A stretch of DNA of 64,000 nt from Diogma glabrata. Its lineage: Eukaryota; Arthropoda; Insecta; Diptera; Cylindrotomidae. This document shows positions 1 through 14,020 of this stretch, one piece after another (position 1 is the stretch's first letter; each line of letters starts with the position of its first letter). The position numbers were made by a program, and so were the translations under genes. The stretch covers positions 424,134,429 to 424,198,428 of the forward strand of contig OY856187.1 in NCBI GenBank assembly GCA_963693315.1, given 5' to 3'. The notes below the pieces were generated by a model that searched no databases, had not been told where the DNA came from, and worked only from the letters and a program-made list of their open reading frames with translations.

Positions 1-1065
1 AGTTCTGTTCATTTTGTGGATAAACAGATTCAGCCCATAATTCCCATGCTCTAGAATGCGCACAACTTATGGTTAAACATCCAGGTTGTAATGCGACAAC
101 ACTAAATTAATGAAGAAAACATGCTTTTAAATTAAATATTATATAATCAAACATCTTCTATACCCATTTGGATAAAAATCAACATCTCCAATTGGTTGTC
201 TCTGCCCTAACGCTCCATTATCGGTATGAATAACATCAACAAAATCTGCATCACCACGTTGCAGTCCTCCTAATGCTTCACCTTCATTAAAACATGGATT
301 TGCTGCATCTAAACCCGTAATACGTGCTAACGATTCTCCTGTCTCCAATGCAAAATAGCGCCCTGCAGCTCCAGATATCTGTGCACCTAAACTATGTCCA
401 ACAACATGGATTTTCTTTGCAGGATATCCTGTTTTGACTAACAGTGCTAAAGCTCTTCCTACATATTCACCAATTAATTCAGTGTTAAATGCTGACCATG
501 TATATAGGGTATCAACGTATCGTGCTGAGTCCAAAACTATAATATTAATATCTCCACGTGCAAGATACGCTTTCGATACTGTTTCAATAGAAACATCTGG
601 AACGATACTAAGATCAGTTTTCCATCCTGTTATAAATATCGTTGTATTATGATTTGGGTTGAATTCAGAATTTAACCATAATCCACCTGGATTGGTTAAC
701 GGAAATGACGAATTGCCGTTTTTATGCATTAACAAAAAGCTCATTTCTTCCATTGTTGGTGTATATCTTGACGTTGTGCCATTACCAGATACAGCCAGTG
801 AGCAAATTTGATTGATCGCTTCAAATGCAACTTTAAATGGTAATCCAGCTAAGGTTTCTTTTCCCATCGAAAATATTTCAATCGGTGTTGGAATTATATC
901 TGGAATTTTTGTAATAACACTTTTTCCTATATTTGCAGTGGAATGGGTGAGATCACTTCCTGTTGTAAAAAAACTTTTCCCTGCTTTAGATATATCCGGA
1001 ACCCCCCAGCCAAAACATGTATTGTATATCAGACAAAAAGTTAGGCATATATAAAGTGTCTTCAT
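1..1065 (-). CDS. Secreted lipase / phospholipase A1-like protein, copy 1 (C-terminus outside window)
   Basis: Exon 1 is 1065-164, a 62-nt intron is 163-102 (donor GTATAG, acceptor TTTAG), and exon 2 runs from 101 off the window edge. The start at 1065 gives a hydrophobic signal peptide (residues 1 to about 20). Seen in the sequence: ITGW near residue 147 (oxyanion-hole region of the lipase family), nucleophile elbow GHSLGAQ with Ser225, Asp253 in GLDAANPCF, and His316 in CAHSRAW from exon 2. The triad is therefore intact, unlike true fly yolk proteins, which lost the serine. The mature start carries the IPDIIPTP / AGLPF segment shared with the other two copies and with insect pancreatic-lipase-like and vitellogenin-like proteins. 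The enzyme should hydrolyse acyl esters of glycerolipids outside the cell; the exact substrate cannot be read. One oddity is Ala instead of Pro after the catalytic Asp-containing GLD motif (both other copies have GLDPAN). Confidence 0.9.
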
Positions 1066-2293
1066 TTTTTGTCTTGTGTATTTTTAATCTAAAAAGAAAA
1101 ACAAACATTGTTTATATGTGAGCTCTGTTATTATTGCAATTAAAAGGAACAGGAACTATACATATATTACATAATTGAAATGACGAGACGCTTAGGGATC
1201 TGAGATTTCCAACCCATTGCACTCATCGTCAGTGATATACCTTTACTTTTCCTTTAGAATAGACAGAAAATCTTAAGCTAACTGCAGACCTTTTTGAGTG
1301 CAAAGTTTAAATTTATCAACAAAAACAGTATTGCAGCGATAGCTTTATTATTTATGAATCTCGATTTTTTTTTAGTTTTTACATTTTTTTGTATATATAC
1401 AAATTTTTTTTGTACAATTTAACAATCGGTTTGTTGTTTTTACACATAATTTTTTTAAAATTAGATGTTACAAAAATTTTTGTGTGATATTTACAAAAAT
1501 GTTATAAAATTTAATTAGTTTAATTAGAGTGACAACAAGGATAACAAAAATGACACAATGACATAAGGATGTTAAAATTTGTTTTTTGTTGTGTATGGGC
1601 ACCATATATCAATTTAAAAATAATTATGAGTCCAGAAAACACTAATTTTGGATGTCTTTTGAATTTATTTACTATCCTTTATACAGCTATGCTGTAGTGC
1701 TTCAGGTGAACTCCTAGTTTAGACAATGACGATGTTGCAAACGAATTTGTTCTTAGTGTGTAAAGATTATGGAGATGCAGAGCAAAACTTTCATTCTTTG
1801 TCATAACTTTGCATACAATTTATAATGAGAACAATTTCACAAATAAAAGGCTTATATGTTCATTGTATAATGTATGTAACAAATTGATAGACGAAATGTA
1901 GAAAAAAAAATTGGGAATGTTTTGTCTCCTGAGTGTTTTGTTCAGTAGTAGAGTGTTTATCAACCGCAAATCAAGAAAGTGCGTAGGTTGTATTTCCCCA
2001 TATTGTCTTGTACTTCATATACCAGTTTTAATTTTGACATATATCATTTGCTTTCATGAAAAGTTGAGTGTTATTTTAATGTTGTTTTATATCAATGCCT
2101 TTTCGTCTTTCGTTTCAACAACAAAGCATATACAGAACCAGGAGAAAAATAGTTATTAATCTATATTCTAAACTTAGAATAACAACATTATATAAATAAG
2201 GAAGTAACTGAAATAATTGCTTTCTAAGAAGTTATTATCAACTATTAATAATACTTAAAGACATATTAATATGTAAACAATATGCGATTAAAG
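1066..2293. other. Upstream flank of lipase copy 1, no gene seen
   Basis: A/T-rich non-coding DNA. A TATA-like word (CATATAAAC on the minus strand, near 1107-1115) lies about 45-50 bases upstream of the lipase ATG and could belong to its promoter, but this is weak. Short open frames here have no coding character. Confidence 0.4.
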
Positions 2294-2619
2294 AATATGA
2301 ATTATGATTTAGAACTTAATTCTTTATATAAAATGCAATAAAAATCTGATAAAAAATCTGAAAAAAAATCTGAAACTTATGTGTTGTTGTAACACATATT
2401 GTAATTCCTACTACACAACACATTAAAAAAAAAATTTTGTTGTGTACACCATATAGTGTACATATTAAAAAAATTTTTTCAATAAATAGTTTGAGTTTCA
2501 ACTTTTATTTGAGGTTACACTTGGTTCTTTGTAAACTTAACTTTGATGAATGTTAAAATTGAGCAATTAAAACCTCATTGTTTTTATTACCAAAGGCATC
2601 ACGAATTCATTCATATTTA

Positions 2620-5233
2620 ATTTTGTTTAATTTTGTTTTGCTTAAGTAGTTGTAGCGAATAAGAAAAAGTTTGAAGATATTGTTTAGAAAACGATACAAT
2701 TTGGTCATTTGGTGGAGAAAAAATTATGGGTCTTACGAATTGAAGTTCTGAAAATAAAAAGAAACGGAAAATTATGGAGTTATGGTAACACAAGTAGAGA
2801 TATAGATCTGACAGAGCTGAGTTGCCTGAGACCAATATTTGTGGAAATGTGTACCATGAGTTAAAAGGTTTGTGGCGAACATCTAAATTAAAACTTTAAA
2901 AATTTTAATTTAGTATGCCGTATGCGACGTTTTTTTCTTGATTTTAGATTTAAAAAAAAAACAAATAATTCTGAGTTCTAATTTTTCCGCAAATATAAAA
3001 AAACTTCTCATTTTTCTAAAAAATATTACGAGATTCTTAATACTTAAAGAAGAACGGCGAGTGGAGATATTGCGGTGATTACCGTGCTCTTAATAATGTG
3101 ACAACTCCTGATAAATATCCTATCCCTCATATTCAGGATTTTACTCAACAATTATATGAATGCAAAATTTTCTCATCTATTGATCTCGTTCGTGCTTATC
3201 ATCAAATTCCTATTGATGAACACGACATTTCTAAAACAGCAATATCCACACCGTTCGGACTCTTCGAATTCGTTTGAATGACATTCGGATTGCGAAACTC
3301 TGCGCAATCATTTCAACGGTTCATGCATTCATTACTTCGAGACCTTGACTTTTGTTTCATCTATATTGATGACCTCCTTATTGCTTCTAAGACTTTTGAG
3401 GAACATCTCACACATCTTCGAACTGTTTTCGAGCGTCTTTCAAACGCAGGTCTCATCATCAACGTTGAAAAATGCAACTTCGCAAAAACCAACGTTGACT
3501 TTTTAGGACATCACATTGACTCGACTGGAATTGAGCCAACTTTTGAACGTGTCGATGCGATCAACAATTTCGATCGTCCAGAAACCGTTAGGCAACTCCG
3601 TCGTTTTCTAGGTATGATTAATTTCTACCGTCGCTTCATACCTCACGCTGGTGGCAATCAAGCCATCCTTAATGATTTTCTTAAAGGTTGTAAAAAGAAT
3701 GACAAACGAGTCATTCAATGGTCCGAAGACGCCATTTAAGCCTTCGACCTGTGCAAGCGGCAACTTTCCAAGGCAACAACTCTTGCTCATCCTTCGTACA
3801 GTGCCCAACTTGCGGTAATGGTCGATGCTTCTGATAAGGCACTTGGCGCGGTAGTTCAACAAAAAATTAGTTAATTAGTTTAAAAAATAGCAGAAGCAGA
3901 AAATTAACCTGTTGCTGATGCTGAATGTGTGACAAAACAAAGTTGACTGAGATAATACTAGCATCTAACAAACGTGAATGTTAGTTTATTTTTCGAAAAG
4001 GAGCTGTTAAAAGCAATAAGAAGAAGAAGCAGAAATTTAGCGTAAGCGAAGTACATATGGTAACGTAAACGACGGTAAGGTCTGACAGAACAAAGCTGAC
4101 TGAGGCGAATGTTTACCTTGGAGACGTGTACCATAGAAAGAAATCGCTGTGAGAAGTAATATCTGATTTACGACGAAATGTCGTTTTAAATATCCGTAAA
4201 AATCATACCTGTACCTGAAACGATAAATGGTTACCATCAGAAAATGTTCATGTTGTAAAAACAATGATGAAATGAAGTGGGTCTTACGAAGGAAAGAGTT
4301 GTGAAGCTTCGGCCCATGATATCGATTACTAGACAAAAAGAAATTTTAAAAAATTGGTCGCACTACCAGGATTTCGGTGGCTTGAAAGCCGAAAAAGACA
4401 ATTTGGAGAGAAAAAAGAAGAATGTGTCGCTAGGAGGAAACAATATTATAGCCAAACTGCAGAAATGACTAGCAGGAAGAATATGTGATCACTGATCACT
4501 ACGGGAAGAGTGTTCTGTCGTTGAAAAAAAAATATTATAATAAAATAAAATTTTTAAAAACAAAATGAAGCAAGCACTAATTTAAATTAAGAAAAAAAAA
4601 TGAATTAAATTATAAATTTTAAGCTTCTTTAAGTTGACTCTATTGGAAGGTTTGATCCTTGTCGGGGTTACCAATTTTAGATTATACTGGTGTTGTTGTA
4701 GATGTTGTATCCAATATAATGAGTTACTTTGAATGCGTTGATTAAGCTGAATCTTCATTATGATTTAACAATTATAATGTTCACGTAAAGCAAACACAAA
4801 AGGCAGCAGATAAAATGTTGTTGTATTAACCATATAATAAATAAAATTTATTTCCCAAAATCTTCAGGTAAAGTAGCTTCCACATTCACCAATGGTCTTG
4901 GATATTATTAAGTAGCACAAATATAAATTAGATTCCCTCAAAAGACAATAAAATTTCAGAGTTTAATTGTATTTATACGAAATAGCTTATACAAGTTACA
5001 TAAAATTTGCCTTATTGTATTTATCAAATTGACGACGAGGCGATGCAATATAATTTATATAGAAAAATACATTTTTAATTTAACACGAAAAAACAAGAAC
5101 TTAAAACTATTAGAAAAAAAAGTCTGAATAATAATAATATATTTTTTGTTTTTTTAATAAATTTTAACGAAATCATCGCCTGCTAAATTTTTAATTTTTT
5201 GAGAAATGATTTTAGTGTTGATATTCGCCACAG
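2620..5233. mobile_element. Insertion inside repeat R carrying gypsy pol remains
   Basis: This block is absent from the second copy of repeat R, where the flanks (left end ATATTTAATT, right end ATACAATTTTTTAAAAG) are joined directly at about 13090. It is 2.6 kb long and includes the broken Ty3/gypsy reverse transcriptase at 3050-3868. No LTR pair was recognised, so either the element is badly eroded or the insertion is composite. 3869-5233 shows nothing else recognisable. Confidence 0.6.
3050..3868 (+). pseudogene. Ty3/gypsy-type reverse transcriptase fragment, disrupted
   Basis: One reading frame shows the order of an LTR-retrotransposon reverse transcriptase: the YPIP and FSSIDL...AYHQIP blocks, an FGL block, the catalytic YIDD box at 3362-3373, LGH, RFLGMINFYRRFI, and the start of the RNase H link (VDASDKALGAV). 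Two in-frame stops break it: TGA at 3275-3277, where the family normally has Arg just before the M-x-FGL block, and TAA at 3737-3739. There is no upstream protease and no downstream integrase, so only a piece of pol survives. In the native element it would copy RNA into DNA; here it is dead. The assignment to Ty3/gypsy rests on the block order and spacing. Confidence 0.9.
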
Positions 5234-5963
5234 ATATACAATTTTTTAAAAGTGTTCGTAAAACATTTTGAAGCATACAAAAAGACAGGAAAAAGACAAT
5301 AATTATCGGTTTCATCCCGCCCATGGTGCAGTATAAACACCAAATCTTAGCTCCGATATTACATCAATATAGTGCATATCTACTAAGAGAAATATCTCTA
5401 ATATCTGGAGATATTACTGATCTATCTTAGTAGACAATGATATTTAATATAAGAATAATATCTACGCAGATATTTGTAACTAAGAAACTTCACGGTTTAT
5501 ATATCACCTGAATCGCGATTGAAAACTTATAGTGAATCTTTTCGACTGTACCAAACAATTATTCCAACACAGAATTTTTTATTCTTTTGGAATGCATTTC
5601 GATACAATAAAAATTATTCGGTGTTGGACCTGTACTGAAATTTGTTCGGTACAGCTGAAAAGAATTAACTATTTGAAAAATATCACTTTTCTTTTAATAC
5701 ACAATAATTAGGTCTGTTCTAGTTCATGAAACTAATAAAACTTAAAGTAAAATGAAAATATTCAAACATGTTTACATTTTATGGGATGCAATTTATCTTT
5801 AAGCGTTCACACGAGACACTTTATTCACTAAACGAAACTTGAAAACTGATTTTCATGAACAAATAGAATTCAATTGTAAAGGGAATTTTGTGTTAGTATT
5901 GAGTTATAAAAAAAAAACAGATAATGTAATCCAGAATTTCTAAAAACATTTAATGTGCACTGA

Positions 5964-6393
5964 AAAAAATAATGATCAACTAAAGCAGGTTTAATGGGAT
6001 TTAGTTGTAACAACCTTGTTTTTGGTTAATTTGTTACAAATATCGTCGGCTTAGAGTGTAAACCTGCTAACAGCATGCTAAGTAGATCAGGAGAGACAAA
6101 AACATTTAAAAAAAAATTAAATATGTTTTATTAAACCGTTTTTACATTTCTGAACATTTATTTGTATTCCTTACAATATAAAATAAAAGAAAGATTAATT
6201 AATTCAGTATTTATTTCTTTATAACCACTTTTGAGACTTAACAGGTTTCTCTAATGAAATTCAATTTTTAATATAGAACTTAGCAGGTTTTTCGTAAACA
6301 AAAATTATTAAAATTATTATTATTTGTTATTTTTTTGAAAACGTACATCGAAAAAGTCGACTATTTTTAAGAAATTTGAAATTTTGATATATT
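5964..6393. other. Non-coding A/T-rich stretch
   Basis: No gene, terminal repeat or RNA gene was seen. Confidence 0.5.
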
Positions 6394-6531
6394 AGCTGCA
6401 TTTCATGAAACCTTGTTATCCGGATCCGCTTAAGTTTTACATGCAAAATGAGCCCCAACTTTGTTTTTGGATGTCAGTTTGCATGTAAAACTTAATCGGA
6501 TCTGGATCACACGGTTTCATGAAATGCAGCT
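6394..6531. repeat. 138-bp near-perfect hairpin
   Basis: Two arms of about 58 bases starting AGCTGCATTTCATGAAACC are inverted copies with only about five mismatches. They are separated by a loop of about 20 bases (GCCCCAACTTTG...). Such a compact palindrome could be a small foldback MITE or the template of a hairpin RNA. No open frame or neighbouring gene decides between these. Confidence 0.85.
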
Positions 6532-6719
6532 GTTGTTGGTATTGACAAAGCAAAAAAAAATAATTGCTGGTTTTTTTTGAGTACTGTGAATCAGAGTTAT
6601 GCGCGTGTGAATTTTTGAGGCTTTTTCACGATGTTTTGTTATGGTGTTCAATGTTTTACTTATAGATCCTACAAAATTCATGCGATTTACGTTTATTTTT
6701 TGCAAGTAAAAAGAAAATT

Positions 6720-7168
6720 ATGTCGTTTTCTTTTTACCAAAAAAATTGCTCTAAGCACGCCCATTTTCGATCTAGATCGATTTGTTTTGACATTACGTAT
6801 TCTATTTGACAAAAAAAGCACTTTTTTTGCTCTGAAAATAAATCTAGATTTTTTCGTAGAGCAAGTTGTAAATACAATAGAGTTGCACAAATACATTTAC
6901 ACATCTCTCAAAATTTGTAAACAAACAAAACGCCATTTAGTTATTATTATTTTTTTTAAGTGAAATAGTTATTGTTTAAATAAATCTTATGTTTAAACCG
7001 TGTTTTAAATTAAAAACTAATACAAATTATTTAATTAAATACAAGTAATTACTAAAACATTAAATGACAGTTTCACAAACACAACTACAAACCTAGATCA
7101 AATTTTGTCATATTCTTTTTATGAAACAAAAAATCACTCTTTCTGCTCTGGCAAAAAGAAAACGACAT
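6720..7168. mobile_element. MITE-like element with ATGTCGTTTTCTTTTT ends
   Basis: The left end ATGTCGTTTTCTTTTTACC and the right end (as reverse complement) ATGTCGTTTTCTTTTTGCC form terminal inverted repeats of about 19 bases, each flanked by T or TA. The 449-bp interior has no transposase. A second word (GCTCT...) near each end is also inverted. This is a non-autonomous DNA transposon of unknown superfamily; a TA target would fit Tc1/mariner-type mobilisation, which is an inference. Confidence 0.65.
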
Positions 7169-7437
7169 TAGTTGAATAATTTAAATGTGTAAGGTGGAAC
7201 TTTATAATTTTTCTCTTTTCCAGTGGCGGCACCCGGCACGTTAAACCTTGGTTTACTTCAAAGTTCATATCTCAAAAATCGTTTTTTTTTTTGTTTTTCA
7301 CAAATTTTAAAGTAAACACATGCAGCTATGAACTTATAAAAAAGTAAGAGATTTCATATGGATTTTTTTATACGATTTTTTAAGTTTTAGTATATGAAAA
7401 ATTCACATATGATTTTTATAAAGTTAATTAATTACTA

Positions 7438-7867
7438 AGACCCTGTGTCAATACAGTTAAATCTAAAACTAAATTTTCTTACCATATGGTAGAAAAAAAA
7501 TTAGCCTATGTTGAATTTATTACCAAATTTTGCTGTGTCAATGGCTAAATCTAAATTGTGACATATCGAAATAATTGTCTTTGCTTTTAACATGTCTTTG
7601 AAATTAAAATGAACAAATTAAATAAAATGTATTTTCCAATATACTCAAATATATTTGTTCCATTTATTCGAAACAATAAACTAATTTACAATAAAGTAAA
7701 CAAAATAAAATCATTTTTGTTTTTTTTTCTATTTTAGATTCCCTTGTCAAAATTTATACTAGGTCTAGGGCAGGCTAATTTTTTAATTTTTTTTGTGGTG
7801 AATATAAACGTCAAAAATTAGTTTTAGACTTCAAAAAATTAGATTTAGCTGTATTGACACACGGCCT
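7438..7867. mobile_element. MITE-like element with TGTGTCAATACAG ends
   Basis: The left end reads AAGACCCTGTGTCAATACAG and the right end, reversed, reads TAGGCCGTGTGTCAATACAG. Both continue into TAAATCTAA, so the inverted ends are near 30 bases. An internal word related to the ends (CTGTGTCAATGGCTAAATC) occurs near 7540. There is no coding capacity. 7868-8107 holds nothing recognisable. Confidence 0.65.
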
Positions 7868-8107
7868 AAATGTGAACCAAATATATTGAAAATTTTATTC
7901 AATACAACATTTTCTGTGCATTACTCATTGAAAAACATGTTTTTATTGAGAATCAGAATTAGAGATCCCAACCATCGAAGATTTTGATATACTTTCAACA
8001 TCTTAACACTAACATAATAATACGACTATAATTATAAATAAATATTTTTTCCTATAAAAATCATAATTTAATGAATTAGTATCATTATTCAAAACAAATA
8101 AAGGGTG

Positions 8108-8965
8108 TCTCAGTAAGAGTGCACTTTTCCATTTTAAAATAAAAATACGTATTTCATGAGAGAGTTGTGATATTTTTATTGGATTGTAAAGAAGACATGT
8201 TCCCATTAAGTATGAAATAAAATATCCAGCAAATGCCCTCCACGGCTCTGATGACAGGCCATTACTCTTTCCATGAAATTTTCCATGACTTTTTACAGAG
8301 ATGTGGTTGTATCTCATCGATTACGCGTTGGATCTCTGATTTGAGCTCAGGAATTATTTCTGGTTCATTCGCATAAACCCGAGATTTCACAAAACCCAAA
8401 AGAAAAAAATCGCACGATCTTGGTGGCCAGTTGACATCAGAATTTCGTAAGATAAGGTGTTCTGAAAATCGTTACTGCAATCAGTCGATTGTTTCATGCG
8501 CGGTGTGGTGGGTGGCGCCGACCTGCTGAAACCACATGTTGTCCAGATCCATGCCGTCCAGTTGAGGCCACAAGAACTCCGTTATCATATTACTGTAACG
8601 AATGCCGTTCACAGTCACTGCAATTTCGGCCTTATCTTCAAAAAAGTAAGGTCCAATCACGCCGCCTGACTAAAATCCGTACCAGACAGTTGCTCGTTGT
8701 GGGTGCATTTGTTTCTCATGGATTGCATGAGGATTTTCTGAGCCCCAAATTCCACAATTTTGTGTGTTCACGTAGCCGTTCAAATGAAAATACTTTCCCC
8801 ATTTTTGTAATGAGTTTTCACAATTATAACGCGTTGTTCTTTCGAAAAGCGCTCCATTTTTAATAATCGGAATAAACATATGTGACAGTTGTCAAATTTT
8901 AGAGTTGCCACTTGCACGAAAAAAAAAAAATGATTCTAAATTTAAAAAGTTCACTCTTATTGAGA
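8108..8965 (-). mobile_element. Degenerate ITm (mariner/Tc1-like) DNA transposon
   Basis: The inverted ends share the core TCTCARTAAGAGTG followed by ACTTTT (left at 8108, right ending at 8965). They enclose the C-terminal part of a transposase on the minus strand. The element is only about 860 bp, so the N-terminal DNA-binding domain has been deleted. GGGTGTCT occurs just outside or at both ends in the same orientation, leaving the exact edge uncertain. Confidence 0.8.
8206..8879 (-). pseudogene. ITm-type transposase C-terminal half, inactivated
   Basis: The minus-strand frame shows HLNGYVN, IWGSENPH, GGVIGPYFFED, VNG.RY, FLWPQL, MWFQQ, ATHHTAHET, NWPPRSCD and SRGGH, the signature order of the insect ITm transposase with a DDE_3-type catalytic core. 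The natural terminator TAA is at 8206-8208. It is dead for several reasons. The start is missing, a stop follows WYGF near 8670, there are further stops and a frameshift after HETID (about 8490) and another shift before the C-terminus. The first catalytic Asp block (normally SDEAHF before HLNGYVN) is lost, and the second Asp after WFQQ has become Val. The third Asp, in PPRSCD, is still present. Confidence 0.9.
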
Positions 8966-8994
8966 GGGTGTCTCAACTAAATCAAAAAATTAAT

Positions 8995-9495
<501 letters not shown>

Positions 9496-9721
9496 GGTGT
9501 TCCTTAATTTTCAATTTCAAAATATTTTTGGTCTCACCCCCTAAATCGGTGGGTATACGTATAAAAATGAACTGCAAGAAATTTTAGGTCGATCAAATAA
9601 AGTTAACCCGTGCCGACTTGAAGTTGAACTTTGGTTCCATATGAAATCATTGAAAAAAAGAAAAATTTTTGCCGTACTGTTTTAGATTTTACTCAAACTT
9701 TGTGGAAATGTTCTTTAGGGT

Positions 9722-11188
9722 TCATAAGAAACTTATATTATAAACTTTTTCTTTATACGTAGGTGGAACATCTACTTGTACTTCATCAACGTAGTCAATC
9801 ACTAAAACTTCAACTTTTTCTATTTCATTTGTAATTTCTTCATTTTCTTCTTGTAATTTTCTGATGACAACTTTACTATTTCGAACAATTAATTCTACAT
9901 GTCTTAATAAATCAAGTCCAATAATCATCTCTGATGACATGCTTGTCAATGGCATAACAAAAATTGTGGATTTAAAAAGGTTTGCTTGGATTAATAAATC
10001 AACCATAATTACTCCATCTGGTTTTGTCTCTTTATTTCCCAAACCTATGAATGTTTTAGTTGTTGCATCTATATTTATATCTCTCAACCGATTATATGCA
10101 TCTTGTCGGATAAGATTATAATCACAACCGGTATCTATAAGTGCTGAACAACAAACTTCATTAATTAACACTGGGACATACATCGAGTTTACACCAATTG
10201 CACAACTTATTCTGGTTGATGACTCATGTTCTGTCTTCGTTGGACATTTAGAAGCTATGTGCCCAAACTCACTACATTTGAAACATTTCGGCCCTTTATC
10301 CTTTTCTACACAATTTTTTACATCATGATCAGGTGAACCACAATTAAAACAATTCTTCGGTTTTCTTTTTAAGTTAATAAATTTTGGAACTTCTTTGCGA
10401 CTGTAAGTATTTTTACTTGATGTTTTTTCTTTCATCTTATCATACAATTCAAACTTCCTTTTTACTCAGATAAATCTTGTGCACCATATAAAATTGTTTT
10501 ATTACATTCTTCGTCCATAATACCATCTACTATGTATTGAATAAGAGCCTCATCTTCCACTTCACCTTGGGCTGCGAGTTCTTGCATTGCATAAATATAT
10601 TGGCGGCTGTTTTCATCTACTTTTCGTTTCCTTTTAAATAGTTGCGAATGAACGGTAGCACTATTTACTTTTTTTCGGAATTCTATTCCTAATCTATCTT
10701 TTAGAATTGTCCATGAAATAATTCCCTTTTCGAATGTAATAAATTGCTTCGCTGACCCTTTCAACATCCTTTTACCATATATTAGCTTTTGCATCTCATT
10801 CCATTTCAATAATTTACTAATGTCTTCAAAATCTGTAATCCATTTATCAACTAATAAATTATCGTCCTGTGAAATGATTCAAACTATCTTCCACATCTTT
10901 TAATGTAAAATTGCTCATTGTCCGAGAAATTTCAACTACTGGTTCTTCTTCTTCACTTTCAATAGATAAACTATCATCTTCTGCATTATTGTTTCTTGTA
11001 TCATTATTCATTTGGATTTCGTTACTTGGTATGTTTATCACTGAATCTAATAAATATTTTTTTAGCCGTTTAGTTAGTTCATTTTTATCACCGGTTTTCT
11101 TCAATTTAAATTTACTTAATTGAGTTTTTAATTCTTTCATCGACATTGAATTCAAATTCTCGATTTCTTCTAAAATGGCTTCACTCAT
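9722..11188 (-). pseudogene. Ty3/gypsy-like gag and protease region with SAP domain, frameshifted
   Basis: Three consecutive minus-strand pieces belong to one retrotransposon polyprotein. Piece 11188-10859 starts with a SAP-like DNA-binding motif (residues 15-50: SMKELK, GDKNELTKRL) and an acidic stretch. Piece about 10858-10462 is the capsid-like helical part. Piece 10447-9722 has two CCHC zinc knuckles (C33-C36-H41-C46 and C55-C58-H63-C68), then a retroviral-type aspartic protease (LIDTG with Asp105, flap area FIGLG, IIGLDLL near 175-180). The pieces are out of phase at about 10859 and about 10466, and a stop follows DLSE, so the polyprotein is broken. Pol downstream of protease is absent. 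A SAP domain in Gag is unusual; its role (binding DNA or chromatin) is inferred from the domain only. Confidence 0.88.
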
Positions 11189-12755
<1,567 letters not shown>

Positions 12756-13312
12756 ATGAATTACGATTTAAAACTTATATAATAATATATAATATATAAA
12801 TAATATATAAACTGCAATAAAAATCTGATAAAAAACTGCAACTTATGTGTTGTTGTAACACATATTGTAATTCCTACTACACAACACATTAAAAAAAAAA
12901 TTTAGTTGTATACACCATATAGTGCACATATTAAAAAAAAATTTTCAATAAATAGCTTGAGTTTCAACTTTTATTTGAAGTTACACTTGGTTCTTTGTAA
13001 ACTTAACTTTGATGAATGTAAAAATTGAGCAATTAAAACTTAATTGTTTTTTATTACCAAAACCGTCACGAATTCATTCATATTTAATTGATACACAATT
13101 TTTTAAAAGTATTCGTAAAACTTTTAAAGCATACAAAAAGCACAGCAAAAAGACAATAATTATCCGTTTCATCCCGCACATGGTGCAATATACACACCAA
13201 ATCTTAGCTCCGATATAACATCAATGTGATATTGATGTGATGTAATGTGATATTGACTAATATCTGTCGTAGTAGATATTACTGATCTATCTACTAACAA
13301 TGATATTTAATA

Positions 13313-13989
13313 ATTTTTTTTTTTTTTAATAAAATGTGTTGTGTAGTAGGAATTGAATTACAATATGTGTCACAACAACACATAAAAACCTTTTAAGACC
13401 AAGGTCCCACAACAACATACGTTCAAAGGTGTTGATGGACGTAAATCTTTCTTTTTTTGCCTTTTTTATATTTTTTGTTAAAGAATGGATAACTAAACAA
13501 AAAATTCTATCACTGACAAAATATGACATAGGCCAATATTTTATGATAGAATAGAGAAAATAAAAGTAAATTAAAAGGTAAATAGCAAATTTTTACAAAA
13601 ATTTGCTGAAACAAAACAAAAATGTATTTGCCAATAATCCAGCCGGTTGCATATTCCTTGATCCTGTGACGCACTGTCTTTCTTGAAGATTAAAGCCCAC
13701 ACATAGTTATATGAAGGCTCGTTTCCTCAAGGAAGCAATATCGTCTCATAATCAAGGATTATTTCACAGCTAAGATTGAGGGTGCTACCGTTGACTGAAT
13801 ACAGTTCATCCGCCACCACCCCTAAGATGTCACCTTGGCTAGTGATATCTCACTGCTATTGCCAGTGGTATGTGATATCTCACGTTAACTCATATGCCAA
13901 TAGCAGGGTACGCGGGGTTGTCACACCCGTAGATCAAAAATAAAAAAAAAATTTCAAAACAATAAAAACTGATCCCTCCATGCGGGAGA
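13313..13989 (+). mobile_element. Element A, copy inside repeat R
   Basis: A 0.68-kb sequence from ATTTTTTT...AATAAAATGTGTTG to TGATCCCTCCATGCGGG, homologous to 38887-39540. Its 5' part is a palindromic word (TGTGTTGTGTAGTAGG ... ACAACACA) that is the reverse complement of a stretch in repeat R (12846-12890). The 3' part contains GTGATATCTCACTGC and GCGGGGTTGTCACACCCG. There is no coding sequence. It could be a solo LTR or a MITE; the class is not resolved. Confidence 0.7.
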
Positions 13990-14020
13990 GAAAAATATAA
14001 TAATAATATCTACGAAGATA

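Larger units (their letters stand above)
2294..5963. repeat. Repeat R, copy 1 (split by a 2.6-kb insertion)
   Basis: Segments 2294-2619 and about 5234-5963 match 12756-13090 and onward in the second copy, in the same orientation and with only scattered differences. Removing the insertions gives a unit of about 1.05 kb. The left part contains a near-palindrome around 2383-2424 (TGTGTTGTTG ... ACAACACA). The right part contains nested inverted words at 5371-5437 (TCTACTAAGA / TCTTAGTAGA) and a block from 5479 (AACTAAGAAACTTCACGG) to 5963. No transposase or other coding sequence is seen in the unit, so its class is unknown. It is probably a non-autonomous mobile element. Confidence 0.75.

Noticed and set aside
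8489..8863. 124-residue plus-strand frame
   Set aside because: It is antisense to the ITm transposase remnant, whose conserved blocks are clearly on the minus strand.
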